DNA from: Thermogutta sp.
GTDB taxonomy: Bacteria; Planctomycetota; Planctomycetia; Pirellulales; Thermoguttaceae
DNA: 7,372 bases
NCBI GenBank assembly: GCA_012798155.1
Contig: JAAZNR010000596.1
Location: forward strand, 1 to 7,372
Direction of reading: 5' to 3'
Shown one piece after another: positions 1 through 5,500 of this stretch. The notes beneath the pieces were generated by a model, which saw only the letters and a program-made list of their open reading frames with translations, made no database searches and had not been told where the DNA came from. Position numbers and translations under genes: made by a program. The stretch's first letter is position 1. Each line of letters begins with the position of its first letter.

Positions 1-171
1 GCGCCGAATATCCGCGACTTCATTCAGCAGCATCGCGCGTCGCTGCGTTGGAAGGGGGCTTCCGGCGGCACGTCCGACGAATCCACGGGCGGTGCCTCCG
101 AACCCGATCAACCGGAACCAGGCGACCCCTCCATACCGGATCAACCGGAACCTGGCGACCCCTCCATGTGA
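1..171 (+). CDS. C-terminal end of an unidentified protein (5' part outside window)
   Basis: Frame 1 is open from the first base to a TGA at 169-171, giving 56 residues that belong to a gene starting before the window. The visible part begins APNIRDFIQQHRASLRWKG, which looks like the end of a folded domain (probably a helix). It then becomes a low-complexity tail rich in Gly, Ser, Asp, Glu and Pro. The last 22 residues are two copies of an 11-residue unit, PDQPEPGDPS followed by I or M. I do not recognise the family; an acidic Pro-rich tail suggests a surface or secreted protein, but this is a guess. The gene converges on the DUF4159 gene and so is not co-transcribed with it. That the frame is coding is inferred from the clean amphipathic-to-tail transition and the repeat keeping frame; an accidental open frame is possible because only 57 codons are seen. 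Confidence 0.6.
   Translation, partial: APNIRDFIQQHRASLRWKGASGGTSDESTGGASEPDQPEPGDPSIPDQPEPGDPSM
103..168 (+). repeat. 33-bp in-frame tandem repeat, two copies
   Basis: Copies lie at 103-135 and 136-168 and match at 30 of 33 positions; the differences are at unit positions 3, 18 and 33. Each copy encodes PDQPEPGDPS plus I or M. Because the unit is a multiple of three, copy-number change would lengthen or shorten the protein tail without a frameshift. Two of the three differences (positions 3 and 18) are third-codon changes that keep the amino acid (Pro, Pro). The last changes Ile to Met. Confidence 0.85.
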
Positions 172-248
172 TTGCCCGTGGGTTGCTCGGCCGAGGGGCG
201 AGTCCTGCAAACTCGTTGCGTTTCTTTGTTGCGCGGATGGAGGGCGGG

Positions 249-273
249 CGGAGCGGCTCCCATTTTCGCTCCG
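249..273 (+). terminator. Possible weak hairpin terminator of the left gene
   Basis: CGGAGCG (249-255) is a perfect inverted repeat of CGCTCCG (267-273) with an 11-base loop, followed by ATTTTCG. It lies 78 bp past the stop of the left partial gene. The T run is only four bases and the loop is long, so it is a weak candidate for a Rho-independent terminator and may be chance in a GC-rich gap. Confidence 0.25.
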
Positions 274-293
274 ATTTTCGCGACGGGCGCCGG

Positions 294-350
294 ATTCGGC
301 AGTGCCTATCGGGCTGCATTCGGCAGTACCTATGGGGCTGAATGCGGCAG
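294..350. repeat. 24-bp tandem repeat, two full copies and one partial copy
   Basis: Full copies run 294-317 and 318-341 and agree at 21 of 24 bases; each begins ATTCGGCAGT and contains CCTAT followed by GGGCTG. A third copy starts at 342 with ATGCGGCAG and then diverges. The array lies wholly between the two convergent genes. On the minus strand an open frame reads it as repeated Cys-Arg-Met-Gln-Pro units, but that frame has no other sign of being a gene. Confidence 0.85.
316..345. terminator. Hairpin within the 24-bp repeat, possible bidirectional transcription end
   Basis: GCATTCGGC (316-324) pairs with GCTGAATGC (337-345) through nine consecutive pairs, one of them G-U, around a 12-base loop. 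The stem ends 40 bases beyond the stop of the DUF4159 gene on the minus strand and lies between two converging genes, a usual place for a terminator. No T run follows on either strand, so it is not a classical intrinsic terminator. It could pause polymerase, protect 3' ends, or simply be part of a repeat family. Confidence 0.4.
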
Positions 351-384
351 CGTCCACGGGAAAGGCGCATCCCGTTTTCCGGCA

Positions 385-2841
385 TCATTCCTGGAGCGAA
401 TAGAGCAAAACGTTCAGTCCGATCCGGGCCGCGTCCTCGGGGATGTAGCCCTGGCAGCCGATGCTTTGTTGCTTCTCCAAGGCGCAGCTCAAGTCGTACG
501 GGGAAAATACGACCGCCCAACGCCCGTCGATGCGAACACCTTCCAGTTCCGGCGGTACCTTTCGTAAGATATCGGCGGTCGGCTCCCGCGGACCTGTCGG
601 CTGCGGATCTCGCCGGGTTACTATTTGAAGGTCGAACCCCCCGTAAACCGGCAGCAGCAGGTCATCATCGGCGGGAATCGGTTCCAAGGGATGCTCAGGC
701 AGGATCGCCTGCATTTCCAGCCGAAATGAGTCGGCGAAGGCACGCGAGGCGCACACGGCATCGGCCAGGATCATCCCTCCCCTTTCCAGATACAATCGCA
801 AGCGGCGTCGTTCTTCCTGAGTAAGCCTGAAGGCGTTCCGGCCGTGCATGAACGCCAAGTGAAAATCGAAGAGCGACTCGTCCGTGATCGCGATGTCGTA
901 CTTCACCAAGTCGACGCGTAGTCCCAGCTCCTTTTGAGCAGCCTCGAGAAGATGAATCACGGCCCGCGGCGCCACGGAGCACCCGCCCGGGTGCTGCAGT
1001 ACGGCCACGGCCAGTCGATTGCGGCGTCCCACCTCTTGCGGCCGATTCTCCGCGGTTTGATCGAAGAACTCATATTTGTAGCTCAATTGCCGATTGGTGG
1101 CGTAGGCCATGATATTCGTGCCCAACGCCAGAGCCGCGTCGATCTGGGATTGCACGGCCTCGGCGAAGCGCAGGTCGCGACCTGCCCGTGAGATTTCCCA
1201 GAGGCATGAGAGCGATGCTTGTCCGTTTTCGGGCGGGGGCGAATAGACCACGCTGGTTCTGCAACCGAAATCCAGACCCAGGAGCGGGCGGAGTTGCTCC
1301 GGCGGAATGGCCGTCTCGGCCCGCCAGATCGGGTGTTCCGGCGGCAAAAGGCGGAGCCGATACTCCGGTTCGGGAAACGCCAATTCCATCAGTTGGCGGA
1401 ATCCCTGGTCGAAATCCCCCTGGGCGCAGACGGCCTCCGCCACGATGAACCCGCCGCGGTCCAGATAATCGCGGAGCTTCTCGGCCAACGCCTGCCGGGC
1501 GGCGGCATCCCGCGGCAAGGGACTTCGGCTGCCGCCGAAATACAGGACGGGTGACTGGCGGAGGTCGTCCACCGTGGCCGCGGACAAGTCCACGACCTGC
1601 CAACCCAAATCCATTTTCCAAGCCTTTTCGATGTGCTCCGCCAGGTTGCCGATGTCGTTACGGTGAGCATTCCAGGCGGACTCGTCCCCCCATTTCAGCT
1701 TGGCGGCCAGGATGGGACGTCGCCCTTTTGCCAGGAACAAAAGCGCGAAGGCGGTCGCGATCGCGGGATCATCCTCCCCCGTCCCGGATTGGCCCGGACC
1801 GATCCAGTAGTCCGCCGCCAACCGGCTCGCCTCGTCACCGCCTGCCCGTCGCGTCTTCAACTCCAAAAGGAAGGCGGAGCCTTCTCGGTACCAATCGTGG
1901 GGGCCGATGAAACGCTGCGACGTGAGCCGTCCCACCCGCTCCAAACCGTAGAGGTAATACAACAGCCACGAATCGCCCGAGCGGGGGTTCTGCCGCACGG
2001 AGAAGTTTCGGGCCAGCCAATCGAGTCCACGGCGGATGCGGTCGTTCTCGTCTCTCGCCGGTTGGCAGCATTCCACGCGGTCGCCCACCACGGTGGCGTT
2101 GGGGGTGTGCACCATGGCGTACGTAATCACCAAAGCGCTAATGCCCGCGCAGGTCATGCTGCCGGTACCTTCCAGCCCTTTGCGATATCCCCAAGAACCG
2201 TCGGGATTCTGAGTTCCTTCCCAGTAGTCACGGGCATTCTTCCAGACTTCGTCCGATGCCCGGATGCCGACCCGTTCCGCCTCGTACAAGGCCAACAAAG
2301 CGAACTGGCTGTTGGAGTTATCCGCCCTCAGGCCGAACCCCGGGTAGGACCATCCGCCGCGATCCGGTCCATCTTTTACCTGCACGCTTTCCAGCCACTG
2401 CACGTTTCGCTGAATCAGAGCGGCGTCGCGATTCGGCTCCGCGCGGCAAAACACCATGGTCTGCAGGGAGACCGAATAGGTGGAATTGATTTTCCTCGGT
2501 TCAAACTGACGAAACCGGCGCAATGCCTTTTGGATCACTGGATCCTCCGGAGGAACACCGGCCGTAAGGAGGGCCAGCGTGCATAGGCCGCTGACGCCGC
2601 CCGTGTGCGGCGGAAAATCCGTCCACGCCCCGTCGGCCTTCTGCTGCCGCTTGAGATATTCGACGCCGCGGTCGATCGCCTGCTGCAACAAAGGCGACAG
2701 GCCCTCGGCGGAGTCTTGACCGACGGCTTGCGTTTCCACCGCAACAACTGCCGACAAGCAGAGAAACATCGCCACGGCCGGTGCCAACGGCCGAGAGAAG
2801 TCATGCCCGGCCGTCCAAGACAACCAATGCCGGATCGACAT
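385..2841 (-). CDS. Secreted toroid-domain protein with two tandem DUF4159 domains
   Basis: An 818-residue protein of unknown function, probably exported. I chose the ATG at 2841; the frame is open to a TTG at 2877, which would add 12 residues, but the ATG puts a normal signal sequence at the N-terminus (Arg/His-containing start, hydrophobic core about residues 19-35, possible cleavage after TQA at 37-39). Neither start has a strong ribosome binding site. Residues about 50-385 look like an alpha/alpha-toroid of the prenyltransferase/squalene-oxidase repeat type: repeated Gly/Trp motifs QKADGAW (67-73), GGWSYPGFG (162-170) and QNPDGSWGY (211-219), followed by helices. I see no DxDD cyclase motif, so catalysis is doubtful. 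Residues about 405-590 and 608-818 are two DUF4159 copies: RDYLDRGGFIVAEAVCA (457-473) corresponds to RLYLERGGMILADAVCA (682-698), and SVVYSP to AVVFSP. The second ends with SPYDLSCALE and QGY, as usual in the family. It is transcribed divergently from the MoxR cluster. A role linked to that cluster is inference from context. Confidence 0.9.
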   Translation of the reverse strand: MSIRHWLSWTAGHDFSRPLAPAVAMFLCLSAVVAVETQAVGQDSAEGLSPLLQQAIDRGVEYLKRQQKADGAWTDFPPHTGGVSGLCTLALLTAGVPPEDPVIQKALRRFRQFEPRKINSTYSVSLQTMVFCRAEPNRDAALIQRNVQWLESVQVKDGPDRGGWSYPGFGLRADNSNSQFALLALYEAERVGIRASDEVWKNARDYWEGTQNPDGSWGYRKGLEGTGSMTCAGISALVITYAMVHTPNATVVGDRVECCQPARDENDRIRRGLDWLARNFSVRQNPRSGDSWLLYYLYGLERVGRLTSQRFIGPHDWYREGSAFLLELKTRRAGGDEASRLAADYWIGPGQSGTGEDDPAIATAFALLFLAKGRRPILAAKLKWGDESAWNAHRNDIGNLAEHIEKAWKMDLGWQVVDLSAATVDDLRQSPVLYFGGSRSPLPRDAAARQALAEKLRDYLDRGGFIVAEAVCAQGDFDQGFRQLMELAFPEPEYRLRLLPPEHPIWRAETAIPPEQLRPLLGLDFGCRTSVVYSPPPENGQASLSCLWEISRAGRDLRFAEAVQSQIDAALALGTNIMAYATNRQLSYKYEFFDQTAENRPQEVGRRNRLAVAVLQHPGGCSVAPRAVIHLLEAAQKELGLRVDLVKYDIAITDESLFDFHLAFMHGRNAFRLTQEERRRLRLYLERGGMILADAVCASRAFADSFRLEMQAILPEHPLEPIPADDDLLLPVYGGFDLQIVTRRDPQPTGPREPTADILRKVPPELEGVRIDGRWAVVFSPYDLSCALEKQQSIGCQGYIPEDAARIGLNVLLYSLQE

Positions 2842-2980
2842 CCGGACCCGTTGACGTACGACACAATTCACTTGCAAGGTTCACCCATCCCTAATCTTCC
2901 TCGGCGATCGCCACATTCCACTCAAGGAGCGAGGTTTGCGGCACGACTCAGGCGAGGATCCGTTCCTCCGATACGGCCGG

Positions 2981-3013
2981 CCGGCTGGGGTCGCAGCGCA
3001 GCGAAGCCCCCGG
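2981..3013. repeat. GC-rich imperfect hairpin
   Basis: GGGGTCGC (2987-2994) pairs with GCGA plus CCCC (3001-3010) across a six-base loop, with AG bulged on the right arm; CCGG at 2981-2984 can pair with CCGG at 3010-3013. It lies about 140 bp upstream of the DUF4159 start. It may be a dispersed repeat or a structured leader; nothing in the sequence decides between these. Confidence 0.4.
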
Positions 3014-3103
3014 CAATCCGTCTTCGCGCCCTTTCCACCACCGACTCATGGCGGCGGCGAGGAGTTCTTCCGCTCCGCTCATGCGGCTGCCCGCTCTCTT
3101 TTT

Positions 3104-3196
3104 GAAACGCAGAGGGCGCAGAGGGCGCGGAGGAAGAATTGGTATCCGCAACTTTCCGTCCTCTCCGTCTCTGTATTCTCGGCGACTCTGCGTTTC
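3104..3196. repeat. 93-bp intergenic element with 11-bp inverted ends
   Basis: GAAACGCAGAG at 3104-3114 is repeated as its exact reverse complement CTCTGCGTTTC at 3186-3196. Next to the left end the unit CGCAGAGGG is repeated (3108-3125) and degenerates into CGCGGAGG. The right arm, read on the minus strand, is likewise AGAG-rich, so the whole forms an imperfect long palindrome with GGTATCCG near the centre. There is no open frame of its own and no clear target duplication. From memory, dispersed intergenic repeats rich in CGCAGAGG occur in several environmental bacterial groups including planctomycetes; assignment to such a family is inferred. A MITE-like or REP-like element is the best description. 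Confidence 0.6.
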
Positions 3197-3446
3197 CATC
3201 CGGCATCCGGGAGCGCGTCAGCGGCGGCGCTACGTCGGTCTTGCGTCGAAGCGCCTTTGCCTCTCAAATTACGATAGGGCAGGAACCTTGCCGCGAAAAG
3301 TCCCTTTCGGTCTTTGTACCGCGAATGCCGCGGCTGCGAGGCGTAAGAATCGCGATCGGCGGTCACTCCAGGGTTGCGGGGGACCGAGAGTTCGACGGCC
3401 GTGGGTACGCGACATTCGTTTCGGCAAAGGAACTGATTCCTTGGAT

Positions 3447-3450
3447 GAGG
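3447..3450 (+). promoter_or_regulatory. Ribosome binding site that decides the TTG start of the MoxR gene
   Basis: GAGG lies seven bases before the TTG at 3458. The reading frame has a TGA at 3446-3448, so the gene cannot start farther upstream. The next ATG in frame is codon 22, which would remove the N-terminal helix before the conserved IVGQ motif. Confidence 0.6.
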
Positions 3451-3457
3451 TGCCGGA

Positions 3458-4477
<1,020 letters not shown>

Positions 4478-4584
4478 GGCGTCGCCGGGACGAGCGCGCC
4501 CGCCGGCCGCGATTGCTTTCGCACTTGCTTCGCCGGCTGACCGAGTTGAACGGGCACGTCCCCCAGCGGCATTGCGGAGCCCCC
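4478..4584 (+). other. 107-bp spacer between the MoxR and DUF58 genes
   Basis: The gap is long for an operon. It is GC-rich, and GCCGGC occurs twice (near 4501-4509 and 4531-4537), which could form a loose stem. There is no T run that would suggest a terminator. An in-frame TTG at 4546 could extend the DUF58 protein by 13 residues, but they do not resemble the family. I see no separate gene here. Confidence 0.4.
4576..4579 (+). promoter_or_regulatory. Ribosome binding site of the DUF58 gene
   Basis: GGAG is five bases upstream of the ATG at 4585. It favours this start over upstream in-frame codons that reach back into the MoxR gene. Confidence 0.65.
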
Positions 4585-5481
4585 ATGTCCAGTGTCGTCA
4601 AGTATCTCAAACCGGAGGTGGCCAGACAAATCAAGCGGCTCGACCTCCGCGCCGAGTTCATCGTCAAGGGTTTCTTGCAAGGACTGCACGCCAGCCCCTT
4701 CCAGGGCTTTTCCGTCGAATTCAGCGAGCATCGAAAATACGTACCCGGCGACGATCCCCTCGATATCGACTGGTTGGTGTACGCCAAGACGGACAAGTAT
4801 TACGTCAAGAAGTTCGAGGCGGAGACCAACATCACCGGCTTTTTGGCGGTCGATGCCAGCCGCTCCATGGGCTACACCTACCGCGGTGAAATGACCAAGT
4901 TCGATTATGCCGTCTGCCTGGCGGCCGCCCTCTGTTACCTCATGATTCGCCAGCAGGATCCCGTGGGATTGTGGGTCTTCGACGAGGTCGTGCGGCGGAC
5001 CCTGGCCCCCCAATCGCGGCGATCCCAACTCGGCAACGTGCTCTCCGTTTTGGCGAAACTGACGCCCACGGGCAAAACGGACATCGTCGGCGGCTTGAAT
5101 CGGATGTCGGGCGTTCTGCATCACGCATCTTTGATCATGATTTTTTCCGATCTCCTGGCGGAAGAAGAGCCCGTCATCAAGGCTCTCTATCGTCTCAAGC
5201 ATCGCGGGCACGACGTCATCCTATTCCATATTTTGGATGAGGCCGAGGTCCGCTTTCCCTTCTCCGGCCTGGTGGAATTGGAAGATCCCGAGACGCTCGA
5301 TCGCTTGGAGGTCGATGCGACGGGCGTACAGGCGGAATATCTTCATGAGTTGGAGCAGTTTCGCGAAAGGTATCGCAAGGAGTGCCTTCGGGCGGGAATC
5401 GATTACGTAGCGCTGGATACCTCCATGCCTTTCGACAAGGCCTTGACCGAATACTTATTGCGGCGCCGCGCTCGATTTTGA
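4585..5481 (+). CDS. DUF58 domain protein with intact MIDAS motif
   Basis: A 298-residue protein of the DUF58 family, whose core resembles a von Willebrand factor A domain. The frame is open far upstream into the MoxR gene, but the ATG at 4585 has GGAG five bases before it and opens with the family's typical start (KYLKPEVARQIKRLDLRAE). The family signature FSEHRKYVPGDDPLDIDW occupies residues 46-63. The metal-binding MIDAS motif DASRSMGY is at 90-97 (Asp90, Ser92, Ser94), complete. IFSDLL follows in the expected place of the later MIDAS loop. Unlike many DUF58 proteins it has no N-terminal membrane helices, so it is probably soluble. In known pairs DUF58 genes lie directly after moxR, as here, and are thought to be partners of the ATPase. 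The downstream BatA-type gene begins only 19 bp after the stop, which supports co-transcription. The specific target is unknown. Confidence 0.94.
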   Translation: MSSVVKYLKPEVARQIKRLDLRAEFIVKGFLQGLHASPFQGFSVEFSEHRKYVPGDDPLDIDWLVYAKTDKYYVKKFEAETNITGFLAVDASRSMGYTYRGEMTKFDYAVCLAAALCYLMIRQQDPVGLWVFDEVVRRTLAPQSRRSQLGNVLSVLAKLTPTGKTDIVGGLNRMSGVLHHASLIMIFSDLLAEEEPVIKALYRLKHRGHDVILFHILDEAEVRFPFSGLVELEDPETLDRLEVDATGVQAEYLHELEQFRERYRKECLRAGIDYVALDTSMPFDKALTEYLLRRRARF

Positions 5482-5500
5482 CCCGCTCGCACGGAATGCC

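Larger units (their letters stand above)
172..384. other. Convergent intergenic region between two gene ends
   Basis: This 213-bp gap separates the stop codon of the left partial gene from the stop codon of the DUF4159 gene on the other strand. It contains a small GC-rich hairpin (249-273), a 24-bp tandem repeat (294-350) and a 9-bp-stem hairpin inside that repeat (316-345). Several overlapping open frames cross it on both strands. They are Arg/Pro-rich, start inside neighbouring coding sequence and carry no recognisable domain, so I do not call them genes. The likely role is transcription termination for both flanking genes. Confidence 0.6.
2842..3457. other. Divergent intergenic region between the DUF4159 and MoxR genes
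   Basis: These 616 bp should hold the promoters for both directions, but I cannot point to a convincing -35/-10 pair on either strand. Within it are a GC-rich hairpin (2981-3013), an element with inverted ends (3104-3196), a short hairpin CCGCG/CGCGG (3319-3333) and another CGAAA/TTTCG (3294-3309). Open frames of 83-204 codons cross the gap on both strands, but each runs through the repeat element or into neighbouring coding sequence, has low-complexity Arg/Pro/Ala composition and matches no family I know. I therefore treat the gap as non-coding. Confidence 0.6.

Noticed and set aside
294..350. Possible CRISPR array
   Set aside because: The repeats are directly adjacent with no spacers and only two full copies, so this is a tandem repeat.
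20..520. Minus-strand open frame with repeated Cys-Arg-Met-Gln-Pro units
   Set aside because: The repetition is simply the 24-bp DNA repeat read in one frame; the frame overlaps the end of the DUF4159 gene and the left partial gene.
1633..2586. Plus-strand open frame of 317 codons opposite the DUF4159 gene
   Set aside because: Lies wholly inside the well-supported minus-strand gene and has no recognisable motifs.
3241..3275. TTGCGT and TACGAT as a promoter for the MoxR operon
   Set aside because: The spacer between them is 23 bases, too long for a standard sigma-70 type promoter.
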